Assembly: GCA_001464545.1 (NCBI GenBank)
Contig: LNFC01000014.1
Location: 124,001-188,000, forward strand
Direction of reading: 5' to 3'
DNA from: Acidobacteria bacterium Ga0077551
GTDB taxonomy: Bacteria; Pseudomonadota; Alphaproteobacteria; Caulobacterales; Hyphomonadaceae
Length of the DNA: 64,000 nt
Positions 1 to 8,158 of the stretch are shown here, piece after piece. Position 1 is the stretch's first letter. Each line of letters begins with the position of its first letter. A model generated the notes under the pieces. It was given only the letters and a program-made list of their open reading frames with translations, searched no databases and had not been told where the DNA came from. The position numbers and the translations under genes are program-made.

Positions 1-756
1 GCAGACAACATCATTGTGAAAGGCGCCCGCTTCGATGGCACGGCGCGACTGTCGCGCAAAGACTGCGCGTGCCCCGTCCAGTTCATGCGAGCGCGCGATG
101 GATTCGGACGCAAGCCGGGTCTGGCGCGCCGGAAACCCGGCAGCGGACTCGCCGGTGTCCCGGCCATACACGAACAGCTCCACCCCCGCTTCGCCATGTT
201 CCGCGCACAGACGGACATGATTGGCCGCGCCCTCATCGGCAAAATCCGCATGCGCCGGCAGCGCGCCATGGACCGCGAAGCGGTCTTCGCCGGGAAAGAT
301 CGAGATCAGCGTGGCCGTGGTGTCCGGATGCTCGAGGCTGCGATGCAGCATGGTCGAGAGATTGGCGGGCGTGAAATGGAGCCGGCCATCCCCCGTATCG
401 GCCGACGGCGACACCGTCGCGGCGTTGGCAGTCCACATGCTGCTGGCGGAATAGGCCGCCTTCAGCAGGCGCGGCGACGTGCGCGTAGCGGCTTCGATCA
501 TCTGCGCGTCGGATCCGGAAAATCCAGCCGCCGCAAGCAGGTCGAAACTCGGCCGCGCCAGCGGCGGCAGCACGCCTTGCACGAGCCCGGCGCGCACCAG
601 CGTGCGCATCTTCTCAAGGCCCTGCACCGCCGCCTCGCGCGGGTTCGACACGTCGCCCGCATTGCGCGCGCTGGCGAGGTTGCCATCCGACAGGCCGCCA
701 TAATTGTGGCTGGGCCCGATCAGGCCATCAAAGTTTACTTCGATAGCATCGCTCAT
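1..756 (-). CDS. astB: N-succinylarginine dihydrolase AstB, 3' end cut by window edge
   Basis: AstB converts N2-succinylarginine to N2-succinylornithine, CO2 and ammonia, the second step of the arginine succinyltransferase (AST) pathway in the cytoplasm. The reading frame starts at the ATG at 756 and runs off the left edge after 252 codons. The N-terminus has the family signature [15 protein letters not shown] (residues 8-22), and the last visible residues include FHNDVV with the catalytic His at about 247; the catalytic Cys would lie beyond the edge. The ATG overlaps the stop of the upstream methyltransferase in an ATGA, so the two are translationally coupled. It is the last visible gene of the ast operon. 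The family call is secure. Confidence 0.93.
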   Translation of the reverse strand, partial: MSDAIEVNFDGLIGPSHNYGGLSDGNLASARNAGDVSNPREAAVQGLEKMRTLVRAGLVQGVLPPLARPSFDLLAAAGFSGSDAQMIEAATRTSPRLLKAAYSASSMWTANAATVSPSADTGDGRLHFTPANLSTMLHRSLEHPDTTATLISIFPGEDRFAVHGALPAHADFADEGAANHVRLCAEHGEAGVELFVYGRDTGESAAGFPARQTRLASESIARSHELDGARAVFARQSRRAIEAGAFHNDVVC

Positions 757-1580
757 GCGGTCGCCTCGACAATCCAGATGGCCGCCTTGAGCCGGGTGCG
801 CCCTTCGGCGTCTGCCAGCCCCGCGACGCGCGCCACCAGCGCCGCCTTGATCTTTTCTGGATCAAGTCCCTGCTCCGAGATCGTACGCGACAGCGGCCCG
901 ATTTCCAGCATGAACTCCGCCGTCTCCGGCGCGGTCGCGCCCGGCAACTCGATCTGCCCGTCCCACGGCGAAATCCGGACATCCTTCCAGCCCGCTTCCG
1001 TCAGTATACGGTCTATGTGCTCGCGCTGGCCAAAGGCGAACGGCCCCGGCGCGCCGGGCTCGGGCGGCTTGGGCGCCTCGCGCAGGAACGGCATCGCCGC
1101 GATGATCGGCGCCAGCGCCCATTCATTCTCGGCAAGCGGTCTCCAGCAGACGAAGGCCAGACGCCCGCCCGGCGCGGCGCCCTTGCGGATATTGGCAAAG
1201 GCCCGGACGGGATCGGCAAAGAACATCACGCCGAAGCGCGAGACGATTAGGTCCGCAGCCGCTTCCGGTGTCCATTCCGACGCGTCTGCCACAACAAACC
1301 GGGTGCCGGGCGCACTGACAGCCGCGCGCCGGCGCGCCACCTCGATCAGCGGTTCCGATACATCCACGCCGGTCGCAATGGCCCCCTTGCCGGCCACGGC
1401 GAGTGACAGGGCGCCGCCGCCGCAGCCAATGTCTGTCACGACTTCCCCCGCCTTGGGCTTTGCAGCGTCCATCACCGCATCGAGATACGCCCGGAGCATC
1501 TTGTCCAGCCGGTCCGCATCGCGCACCCATTTCTGGCCCGCCGCGCCGTTCCAGTAGTCGATCTGTGCCGTGTTATCCAT
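753..1580 (-). CDS. class I SAM-dependent methyltransferase
   Basis: A 275-residue methyltransferase with a Rossmann fold. Motif I is [13 protein letters not shown] at about residues 51-63, followed by [15 protein letters not shown] and an acidic strand-4 region ([13 protein letters not shown]), as in UbiE/COQ5-like and Methyltransf_11/25 proteins. The substrate cannot be read from the sequence. It lies inside the ast operon, 10 bases after astD, and its stop overlaps the astB start, so it is co-transcribed and coupled with arginine catabolism. No AST pathway step needs a methyltransferase, so its role there is unknown. The start ATG at 1580 follows a purine-rich AGAGGTACACA segment. Confidence 0.85.
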   Translation of the reverse strand: MDNTAQIDYWNGAAGQKWVRDADRLDKMLRAYLDAVMDAAKPKAGEVVTDIGCGGGALSLAVAGKGAIATGVDVSEPLIEVARRRAAVSAPGTRFVVADASEWTPEAAADLIVSRFGVMFFADPVRAFANIRKGAAPGGRLAFVCWRPLAENEWALAPIIAAMPFLREAPKPPEPGAPGPFAFGQREHIDRILTEAGWKDVRISPWDGQIELPGATAPETAEFMLEIGPLSRTISEQGLDPEKIKAALVARVAGLADAEGRTRLKAAIWIVEATA

Positions 1581-1590
1581 TGTGTACCTC

Positions 1591-3048
1591 TCAGGCCGGA
1601 AATCCCGGCGCCGTCATCCGCGCCGCCTTGGGTGCAAGCTGGCTCGCCTGCGGCCAGGCGCAATAGTCCGCCGCGTAGTAGGCCCCCGGACGAAAATTGC
1701 CGGACAGGCCGGGCCCGCCGAACGGCATGGAGCCACTCGCACCTGCCGTCAGGCGATTGCGGTTCAGCACGCCCGCCCGCATCTCGCGGTAAGCGCGGTC
1801 CCACAGCGCATCGTCATCGCAGACAAGTCCGCCCGACAGGCCATACTTGGTGGAATTCGCGCGCTCGATCGCCGCGTCAAACGTCTTTACCCGGACGACC
1901 TGCATCAGCGGGCCGAACAATTCCTCATCCGGGAACCCGGACGCGCCCGTGACATCCACGATCCCCGGCGACACGAATCCGCCGCCCCGGTCCATGCCGG
2001 TGAGCGCCAGCACGGGCGCTGCGCCATGCGAGACCAGCTTGTCCTGGAAAGCAATCGCCTGATCGCGCGCCTTCTCCGACACCAGCGGCCCCATGAAAAT
2101 CTCGGGCTCGTTCCAGGCGCCGACCTTGAGCTTGAGCGCCCGGTCCACCATCGCCTCGATCACGCGGTCGCCAAAGCGCCCCTCCGGCAGGATGATCCGC
2201 CGCGCGCAGGAACAGCGCTGACCCGTCGTCAGGAAAGCCGATTGCGCCGCAATGTCTGCAGCGGCCTCGACATCGGCCGGCTCCCAGATGATCAGCGGAT
2301 TGTTCCCGCCCATCTCGAGCGCGAGGATCACCTCCGGCCGCCCGGCGAAATGCCTGTGGAAGAAAACGCCGGTGGCCGCAGAGCCTGTGAACAGCAGCCC
2401 GTCGATCTCCTGATCGATCAGCGCCGCGCCGGTCTCGCGCCCGCCCTGGACAATGTTGAGACAACCCGGCGGCAGGCCAGCCGCGGCGAAACACTCCGCC
2501 ATCAGCGCCGCCACGCCCGGCGCCAGTTCGGACGGCTTGAACACGCAGGTATTGCCCGCCAGCAGCGCCGGAACGATATGCCCGTTCGGCAGATGGCCCG
2601 GAAAGTTGAAAGGCCCGAATACCGCCATCACGCCGTGCGGGCGATGCGTCAGCTGGGACGAGCCGAACGCCGCGGCCTCCGTCTTCTCCCCCGCCCGCTC
2701 CTTCTGCGCGGCGATGGAGACGCCGATCTTGGCCTTCATCGTCGCTGCCTCGCCGCGCGAGTCCCACAGCGCCTTGCCCATGTCGCGGCTGATCACCTCG
2801 GCGATGGCTTCCGCGCGCTGTCCGATTTCATCCGCATACCGCTCAAGGATGGCAGTGCGTTCTGCCTGCGGCCGGCGCGACCAGTCCCGGAATGCCTTGC
2901 GGGCGGATGCCACGGCTTCGGCGACTTCTGCGCCGTCCGCTGCGGCGCCCTGCCACGTCACCCCTCCGGTCGCCGGGCACGTCTTGGCGAACCTTGCGCC
3001 GCGCCCGCCGCGCCATTGTCCGTCGATATAGACGCCGTCCGCCATCAT
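1591..3048 (-). CDS. astD: succinylglutamate-semialdehyde dehydrogenase AstD
   Basis: NAD-dependent oxidation of N-succinylglutamate semialdehyde to N-succinylglutamate, step four of the AST pathway. The 485-residue length is normal for the aldehyde dehydrogenase superfamily. The general-base Glu lies in LEMGGNNP, and the nucleophilic Cys in LTTGQRCSCARR, the AstD form of the aldehyde dehydrogenase motif. The N-terminal YIDGQWRGGRGARF is typical of AstD. Its start overlaps the last four bases of astA (ATGA type), so astA and astD are coupled. Adjacency to astA and astB makes AstD far more likely than a general aldehyde dehydrogenase. Confidence 0.93.
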   Translation of the reverse strand: MMADGVYIDGQWRGGRGARFAKTCPATGGVTWQGAAADGAEVAEAVASARKAFRDWSRRPQAERTAILERYADEIGQRAEAIAEVISRDMGKALWDSRGEAATMKAKIGVSIAAQKERAGEKTEAAAFGSSQLTHRPHGVMAVFGPFNFPGHLPNGHIVPALLAGNTCVFKPSELAPGVAALMAECFAAAGLPPGCLNIVQGGRETGAALIDQEIDGLLFTGSAATGVFFHRHFAGRPEVILALEMGGNNPLIIWEPADVEAAADIAAQSAFLTTGQRCSCARRIILPEGRFGDRVIEAMVDRALKLKVGAWNEPEIFMGPLVSEKARDQAIAFQDKLVSHGAAPVLALTGMDRGGGFVSPGIVDVTGASGFPDEELFGPLMQVVRVKTFDAAIERANSTKYGLSGGLVCDDDALWDRAYREMRAGVLNRNRLTAGASGSMPFGGPGLSGNFRPGAYYAADYCAWPQASQLAPKAARMTAPGFPA

Positions 3049-4085
3049 TTGCTCCGTACCCAGACCCTTGCCGGCGCGCCGGGCTTCAGTTTCAGCGCGT
3101 CCAGCACATCCGGCGAGGCTACCAGCCCCGCCTCTCCGCGCTTCAAGAACTTGCCCAGCGTGACCCGGAAATCCGGCAACCGGTTGCTCGACAACATCCC
3201 CTGCCGCGCATCCCCGTCCCCGGCCGTCTCACCCGCCTCGACCGTCACCATCCGGCTTTCCTGGATCGTTCGGATATGCCGGCGCTGCGCCGCCACCAGC
3301 GGGCCGCCATCAAAGATATCCACCGTCCGGTCAAACTCGAAGCCTTCCCACTGCAGCAGCTTGTACGCACCTACGCCGTCCGAATGGCAGCGGCCAATCA
3401 CTTCGCGCGCTTCCGGCGGCAGCAGGTCCACATAGATCGGATAGCGCGGCATCAGGTCGACGATGAACTGGTTGTCCGTCGTCGCCGACAGCTTGTCCGC
3501 ATCCGCAAAATCCATCCGGAAAAAATGCCGTCCCAGGCATTCCCAGAAAGGTGACGTACCCTGATCATCGACAACGCCGCGCAGCTCCGCCAGCACCTTG
3601 TCGCTGAAACGTTCCGGCGCCGCCGCCATCAGCAGGTAGCGCGACTGCGCGGCCAGCCGCCCCGCCCCGCCGCCGCGGTGATCCGGCTTCAGGAACAACG
3701 TGCCGACTTCCGTGAAGCCGACATATTCATTCGTCAGCACCAGCGCGTCCATGTCGAACCTCAGGTTGCCCGCCGCATGGCTCGCCTGCGCCAGCGTGAT
3801 GATGCGGTAGTTGAAGAAGGGCTGGTCGATCCCCGTCCCCGCCTTCACCGCCGAACACCCGACGACCTGACCGGTCTCCACGTGTTCCATCATCATCAGG
3901 TATTTGCCGAACTGCAGGTTGCGCTGCCGGCCGTTGAAGGCGCGGTCGGATTTCTCCAGCCGCTCCCGCAGGATCGGCTCATCCACCGGCAGGCTCGTAA
4001 ATCCGGGTCCGGATAATTCCGCCAGCTGGGTCAGCGCGTCCAGATCATCCAGCCGCGAGGGACGCATCACATAGGTCGTCGCCAT
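3045..4085 (-). CDS. astA: arginine N-succinyltransferase AstA
   Basis: Transfers succinyl from succinyl-CoA to the alpha-amino group of arginine, committing it to the AST pathway. The 346-residue protein shows the AstA pattern: an N-terminal RPSRLDDLDALTQLAEL, then FTSLP, the conserved YVGFTEVGTLFLKPDHRG, GAGRLAAQSRYL, and a C-terminal domain with FDGGPLV. It belongs to the GNAT-related arginine succinyltransferase family. The ATG at 4085 is two bases after the stop of the upstream M20 hydrolase, and its 3' end overlaps astD, so the three form one operon read on the minus strand. Confidence 0.94.
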   Translation of the reverse strand: MATTYVMRPSRLDDLDALTQLAELSGPGFTSLPVDEPILRERLEKSDRAFNGRQRNLQFGKYLMMMEHVETGQVVGCSAVKAGTGIDQPFFNYRIITLAQASHAAGNLRFDMDALVLTNEYVGFTEVGTLFLKPDHRGGGAGRLAAQSRYLLMAAAPERFSDKVLAELRGVVDDQGTSPFWECLGRHFFRMDFADADKLSATTDNQFIVDLMPRYPIYVDLLPPEAREVIGRCHSDGVGAYKLLQWEGFEFDRTVDIFDGGPLVAAQRRHIRTIQESRMVTVEAGETAGDGDARQGMLSSNRLPDFRVTLGKFLKRGEAGLVASPDVLDALKLKPGAPARVWVRSK

Positions 4086-4087
4086 GG

Positions 4088-5347
4088 TCAGCGCCCCATC
4101 AGGTCCTTGATGCGCCGCCCGTCAAGCCGGCCATCCGCAATCCGGTTCAGGAGCAGCGCGGAGAGAAGCGCGCGTTCCGGAAAGCTCTCTGTAATGACGA
4201 ACTCGTCGTTCGAATGAATCCGCCCGCCCCGCACGCCGAGCGTATCGACATTCGGCACGCCCGCCGCAAAGATATTGTTGCCCTCGCACACACCGCCGGT
4301 ATCGACGAACTCGATGTCGAGCCCGATCGCGCGCCCCGTGGCATGCACGGCGTCGAACAGAGCCTGCTGCGCGCTGTTGCGCGGTTTCGGCGGGCGGTAG
4401 AACCCGCCGTGCAGGTGACCGTGAATACCGTCGCGAGACGTCGCCTTCTCGAACAGGCGTTGAACCTGCTGCGTCGCCCATTCCGCCGCCTGCTGATCCG
4501 GCGCGCGCGCGCCGAACCGGACGATCGCCAGGTCCGGCACGATGTTGACCGGCGCTCCGCCATCGATCGAGCCGACATTGAACGTCACGCCGCCGAACTG
4601 GCTGTTCAGGGCTTCAAGTCCGACCACCAGCTCTGCCGCCGCTTCGATGGCGCTGCGGCCCTCCTCCTTGGCGCGGCCCGCGTGCGCGGCGCGGCCGTGC
4701 AGCACGATGTCGAACACCGCCGAGCCCTTGCGCCCGCCGGCCATCGCGCCGGTTTCCATCGCCGGCTCATACGTCATGCCGATCAGCGCACCTGAAGAGG
4801 CCGCGCGGCGCAGCGCTTCGTTGCTGGAAAAATTGCCGATCTCTTCATCCGGGGTCAGAACAATCCGGTAGCCCAGCGTGTCCTTCAGGCGCCCCGCTTC
4901 GAACGCTTTCAGCGCCTCGAGCATCACGCAGATGCCGCCCTTCATATCGGCCATGCCGGGGCCATTGATGGTGCCGTCCTCGCGGTCGGTGACCGTTTCG
5001 AAAACACCCGGTGCAAACACCGTGTCATAGTGGCCGGACATCACGACCTGCACGGGCGCCTCCGGGCGCGAAGTGATTTCGACGATCGGGCCGGAATGCG
5101 TTTCCGTCACCTTGCCGTCGGCGCCCACCGCTTCGAATCCGGGCCCCTGGACCAGCTGGATGTCCGCCTCAAGCGCCGCAAATGCATCCGCCAGCAACGG
5201 TGCGAATCGCTTCAGCCCGTCGGTGTTCAGGCTGCCGGTATTGTGCGCCGACCAGCTGCGGGTGCGCGCCAGCATTCCGGCGGCACCGGCATACAGGCGC
5301 TCGCGCGCGGCTTCATCATCGGCGGATAGCTTGGTGAGGTCTGTCAT
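4088..5347 (-). CDS. M20 family zinc peptidase/deacylase, candidate succinylglutamate desuccinylase
   Basis: A 419-residue M20 (ArgE/DapE/CPG2-like) metallohydrolase. All expected zinc ligands are visible: GHYDTVF, GMADMKGG, TPDEEIGNFSS with the general-base Glu, TYEPAM, and the final His in GGRIHSNDE; GRAAHAG belongs to the lid/dimerisation domain. The start at 5347 (MTDLTK) is chosen over an upstream in-frame codon because it begins the conserved fold and fits the leader. It is the first gene of the ast run and ends two bases before astA. No astE is visible, so it may remove succinate from N-succinylglutamate, the final AST step. That role is inferred from position; the family is certain. 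Confidence 0.85.
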   Translation of the reverse strand: MTDLTKLSADDEAARERLYAGAAGMLARTRSWSAHNTGSLNTDGLKRFAPLLADAFAALEADIQLVQGPGFEAVGADGKVTETHSGPIVEITSRPEAPVQVVMSGHYDTVFAPGVFETVTDREDGTINGPGMADMKGGICVMLEALKAFEAGRLKDTLGYRIVLTPDEEIGNFSSNEALRRAASSGALIGMTYEPAMETGAMAGGRKGSAVFDIVLHGRAAHAGRAKEEGRSAIEAAAELVVGLEALNSQFGGVTFNVGSIDGGAPVNIVPDLAIVRFGARAPDQQAAEWATQQVQRLFEKATSRDGIHGHLHGGFYRPPKPRNSAQQALFDAVHATGRAIGLDIEFVDTGGVCEGNNIFAAGVPNVDTLGVRGGRIHSNDEFVITESFPERALLSALLLNRIADGRLDGRRIKDLMGR

Positions 5348-5401
5348 GGGCCCCTTGGTTTCACAGGTAGAACAGGGCGGCAAGCCTTGGCCGCGAACCC
5401 C

Positions 5402-5436
5402 AAAAACAAAAACGGCCCGGCAAACTGCCGGGCCGT
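5402..5436 (-). terminator. rho-independent terminator of the OmpA-type gene
   Basis: A perfect 11-bp stem (5412-5422 with 5426-5436) closed by a 3-base loop. On the minus strand it is followed by a T-rich run (5402-5411). It sits about 24 bases after the stop of the OmpA-type gene and before the ast operon, so it separates the two transcription units. Confidence 0.9.
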
Positions 5437-5459
5437 CTGATTTGCAGGTCTTCCAGTGG

Positions 5460-6617
5460 TTACTGGACGACGATCGTGACTTCCGAACGACGGTTCAGCG
5501 GCTCGCGCACGCCGTCATTGGTTGCCTTGGCAAGGGCGGTTTCGCCTTTACCCGACTTGTCGATCGTTGCCGTGATGCCGGCAGCGGACAGGGCTGCTGC
5601 AACGACGTCTGCGCGGCGAACCGACAGGGCTTCGTTGTAAGCGGTGCCGCCCGACGTGTCGGTGTGACCGACGATCGTAACGGAACCCGCGGCGCAACCG
5701 GTGCCGGCTGCGATGTTCGCAACAGCCTGGTCGATAACCGCAGAAGCCTGGCTCGTCAGGTCCGAGCGATCCCACTCGAAGTACACGACGAACTGCTGGT
5801 TGAGGGCCGAGCATTGCTGCGCAACGGTCTCGGTCGTTTCCACGGGCGGAGGCGGTGGTGGCGGCGGAGGCGGCGGCGGAGGCGGCGGTGGCGGTGGGGG
5901 CGGCGGAGGCGCCGGCGGCGGCGGCGTCACGCCGAAGGCGTAGCGCAGGCCGATGGTTGCCGTATGGTCCGTGTAGTCCACGTCGTAGTTCTGGCCGCTG
6001 TGCTTGCCGTCGAACTCAAGGTCTTCAGCGCTGAAATACTTGTAGCCGAGATCCAGCGACAGGCGATCAGAGATCTTGAAACCGATGCCGGCGAGACCTT
6101 GCCAGGCCAGGCCCGTCGCGGTGTCGGCAAAGCCGTTGGTTGCGCTCTGGTTCGGTGCAATGCCGATCGAACGGTTAGAAGCCTTTGCGCGAATACGCGT
6201 GCCGCCGACGCCAGCGCCGATGTATGGTTTGACGGTGCCATCTTTGTTAAAGTCGTAGATACCGTTGGCCATCAGGTCCATGACGGTTACGTAGCCGCTA
6301 GGATCGACGGCCGTGCCGGGAGCCGTGCCGCCGATGACGCGCGGGACGTCCAGGTCGCCAGTGCGGTAGCCGATCACGCCTTCAAAGCGCAGGCCGTTGT
6401 CGAAGCCGTAGCCAAGACCAACGCCGCCGCCGAGCATTTCGGAAGTATCCGAATCGCCAGCCAGCTTGCCGTTGATCGATGCCGTCGCGTCGTGATCGAC
6501 GCGGCCTTCAAAGGTGTAGGAGAGGTCGGTACGGCCGTACCAGCCCTCGGCGTGGGCGCTGAGGCCGGCAGACGCAAAAGCGGCCGCGGCAGTCGCGCAC
6601 ATAAGAGTTTTCTTCAT
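5460..6617 (-). CDS. OmpA-family outer membrane protein with long proline linker
   Basis: A 385-residue outer membrane protein. A signal peptide (MKKTLMCATAAAAFASAGLSAHA) precedes an eight-stranded OmpA/Omp25-like beta-barrel with many aromatic strand ends (WYGRTDLSYTF, GVGLGYGFDNGLRFEGVIGY, LGYKYFSAEDLEF). Next comes a proline linker of 4 Pro, Ala and about 22 consecutive Pro (5844-5924), then a C-terminal OmpA/MotB peptidoglycan-binding domain (VYFEWDRSDLT, VTIVGHTDTSGG, LSVRRADVVAAAL). The start at 6617 fits the signal peptide and has an AGGGG ribosome site. It should anchor the outer membrane to peptidoglycan. A strong terminator follows; a 227-base leader with no clear promoter elements precedes it. 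Confidence 0.92.
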   Translation of the reverse strand: MKKTLMCATAAAAFASAGLSAHAEGWYGRTDLSYTFEGRVDHDATASINGKLAGDSDTSEMLGGGVGLGYGFDNGLRFEGVIGYRTGDLDVPRVIGGTAPGTAVDPSGYVTVMDLMANGIYDFNKDGTVKPYIGAGVGGTRIRAKASNRSIGIAPNQSATNGFADTATGLAWQGLAGIGFKISDRLSLDLGYKYFSAEDLEFDGKHSGQNYDVDYTDHTATIGLRYAFGVTPPPPAPPPPPPPPPPPPPPPPPPPPPPVETTETVAQQCSALNQQFVVYFEWDRSDLTSQASAVIDQAVANIAAGTGCAAGSVTIVGHTDTSGGTAYNEALSVRRADVVAAALSAAGITATIDKSGKGETALAKATNDGVREPLNRRSEVTIVVQ

Positions 6618-6732
6618 ACTCAATCCCCTTCTGTGTGCCGAGGGCGGGATTGCCATCGGCCGCAGGATGATACGGATAGAACCGCATATCCGCGTGTTAA
6701 TCCGTTTTTGCAGAATCTGCGAGCGAATTCCG

Positions 6733-6745
6733 GGTTAAAATAACC
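6733..6745. repeat. small perfect hairpin upstream of the OmpA-type gene
   Basis: Arms GGTTA (6733-6737) and TAACC (6741-6745) around AAA, in the A/T-rich leader between tRNA-His and the OmpA-type start. It could be a protein-binding site or part of the mRNA leader. No run of T follows, so it is not an obvious terminator. Confidence 0.3.
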
Positions 6746-6844
6746 ATTCGCCGTGGAAAAGTCCGCATACCGCGACCCTTTTGCAACACGTGTACTAACC
6801 TGCGTCAATGCCGCAATTTGCTGCAAATACAAGGAACGGGGGGA

Positions 6845-6921
6845 TGGTACCGCCTCCCCGGCTTGAACGGGGGACCTCTGGTTCCACAAACCAGCGCTCT
6901 AACCAACTGAGCTAAGGCGGC
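6845..6921 (-). tRNA. tRNA-His (GTG)
   Basis: A complete 77-base cloverleaf with encoded CCA. The acceptor stem pairs GCCGCCT with AGGCGGT (G1.U72 wobble). The D arm is GCTC...GAGC, the anticodon stem CTGGT/ACCAG encloses TTGTGGA with anticodon GTG, and the T arm is CCCCG/CGGGG around TTCAAGC. The discriminator is A73 and the base before G1 is T, so no G-1 is encoded. That matches the alphaproteobacterial exception to the usual histidine tRNA rule. It lies between nusG and the OmpA-type gene on the same strand. Confidence 0.96.
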
Positions 6922-6989
6922 AATCGGATTTCGGCATACAGGCGAGGGGCCCTCGATTCAAGGCCGTGCGCGTACCGGTTAGTTGATTC

Positions 6990-7532
6990 TCAGACCTTCA
7001 CGACCTGGTCGAATTCCAGATCCACGGGCGTGCCGCGGCCGAAGATGGACACGGTCACCTTGAGGCGGCCACTGGCTTCGTCGATTTCCTCGACGGCGCC
7101 TTCGAAGCCCTGGAACGGGCCATCGTTGACCTGGACCTGCTCGCCGATCTCGAAGGTGATCCGGGCGCGGGGGCGTTCGGCCGCCACGTCGGTCGACTTG
7201 CCGAGGATCCGGTCGACTTCACGCTGGCGAACCGGGAGCGGCTTCTTGCCGCCCTCTGCGCCGAGGAAACCGGAGACTTTCGGGGTGTCCTTGACGAGGT
7301 GGTAGATGTCGTCGGTCAGCTGGGCCTTCATCAGCACGTAGCCGGGGAAGTAGCGCCGCTCCACGGTCTTCTTTTTGCCGCGGGCAACCTCGACTACTTC
7401 CTCGGTCGGCACTTCAATCTCTTCAATGAGGTGCGTCAGGCCCTTGCGCTCGGCCTGCTCTCGAATCGTGCCGGCGACCTTCTTTTCAAAGTTCGAATAG
7501 GCGTGGACGATATACCATTTGGCTTCAGGCAT
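6990..7532 (-). CDS. nusG: transcription termination/antitermination factor NusG
   Basis: NusG binds RNA polymerase through its NGN domain and Rho or ribosomal protein S10 through its KOW domain. The 180-residue protein has the N-terminal KWYIVHAYSNFEKKVAGTI and RYFPGYVLMKAQL, and a C-terminal KOW motif (GEQVQVNDGPFQGFEGAVEEI). The start at 7532 (MPEAKWY) is preferred over a GTG at 7574 because NusG proteins begin just before the WYIV strand; an AGGAG lies 12 bases upstream. It follows secE by 44 bases. Unlike the common secE-nusG-rplK order, the next gene downstream is tRNA-His. Confidence 0.95.
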   Translation of the reverse strand: MPEAKWYIVHAYSNFEKKVAGTIREQAERKGLTHLIEEIEVPTEEVVEVARGKKKTVERRYFPGYVLMKAQLTDDIYHLVKDTPKVSGFLGAEGGKKPLPVRQREVDRILGKSTDVAAERPRARITFEIGEQVQVNDGPFQGFEGAVEEIDEASGRLKVTVSIFGRGTPVDLEFDQVVKV

Positions 7533-7576
7533 GGGCCGAGAGCGCTCCTGTTGATCTGGATTCGCGGTAAGCACCC

Positions 7577-7813
7577 TCAGGCGCCCCGAACGAAGTTCAC
7601 GAACATCATTATGACTTGATCGGCCAGGAAAAGGAAGATTGCGATCAGGATCGACATGATGATCACGAAGATCGTCGCCTGAATGGTCTCCTGACGGGTG
7701 GTCCAGGTCACCTTGTTGCCTTCCGCGCGCACCTGCGCGAGGAAAGTCAGGGGTCCTACCATCTTTTTCTTCTCTTTCGGCGCTTGTGGCGCCTTTGTCG
7801 GCTTTTCGGCCAT
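7577..7813 (-). CDS. secE: preprotein translocase subunit SecE
   Basis: The small essential subunit of the SecYEG translocon. The protein has about 78 residues: a basic N-terminal tail (APKEKKK), an amphipathic helix containing VRAEGNKVTWTTRQETIQ, the conserved SecE signature, and one membrane span (FVIIMSILIAIFLFLA). Start choice is uncertain among two adjacent ATGs (7816, 7813) and a GTG at 7822; 7813 gives the best spacing from an ACGAG site. It is the first gene of the secE-nusG pair. Confidence 0.93.
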   Translation of the reverse strand: MAEKPTKAPQAPKEKKKMVGPLTFLAQVRAEGNKVTWTTRQETIQATIFVIIMSILIAIFLFLADQVIMMFVNFVRGA

Positions 7814-7822
7814 CATAATCAC

Positions 7823-8158
7823 TCGTTTTTCAAAGGCGGGCGATTAGCCCGTTTACAGGCGCGCGTCCACGGAAATTGTGCAGGATGTGGCGCTGGCCTT
7901 CGATGTGGGCACTCCGGGCCTCGAGGCAAGGGGGCAAACGCTTCGGCGCCAGGCTCCGCTCAACCGGAGGGCGATCCCTGACCTTCAGAAGGCGCGGTGA
8001 ATTGTCAGCGATGCCGGCATGGAGTGGCTTTCGTTGTGGATGTTCAGACGCGCGAAAGCGACTTCCGGCGTGCGCCAGACTGGCCGCCGGAGACGCCGCT
8101 TCCCTGCGACGCAACGATAAAAAATGATAAAAGCTCCACGTCCCGCGAGAATGCGTGA
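7823..8158. other. intergenic region upstream of secE
   Basis: About 335 bases without a convincing gene. It must hold the secE promoter and the 3' end of the SMP-30-like transcript. No tRNA-Trp, often found before secE, is present. Visible structure is limited to short hairpins (CTCCG/CGGAG; CCTTC/GAAGG) and a T-rich stretch on the minus strand just after the SMP-30-like gene that could help termination. Reading frames here have no family features. Confidence 0.5.

Noticed and set aside
16..1557. Long plus-strand reading frame of 513 codons opposite astB and the methyltransferase
   Set aside because: Its translation is Arg/Pro/Ala-rich with no family motif and it is antisense to two well-supported genes; GC-rich codon bias produces such shadows throughout the window.
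6941..6955. CGAGG-GGC-CCTCG hairpin after nusG as a terminator
   Set aside because: No T run follows on the minus strand and the stem is short, so read-through into tRNA-His seems likely.
7823..8158. tRNA-Trp or a small RNA upstream of secE
   Set aside because: No cloverleaf with anticodon CCA is present, and the hairpins are too weak to support an RNA gene.
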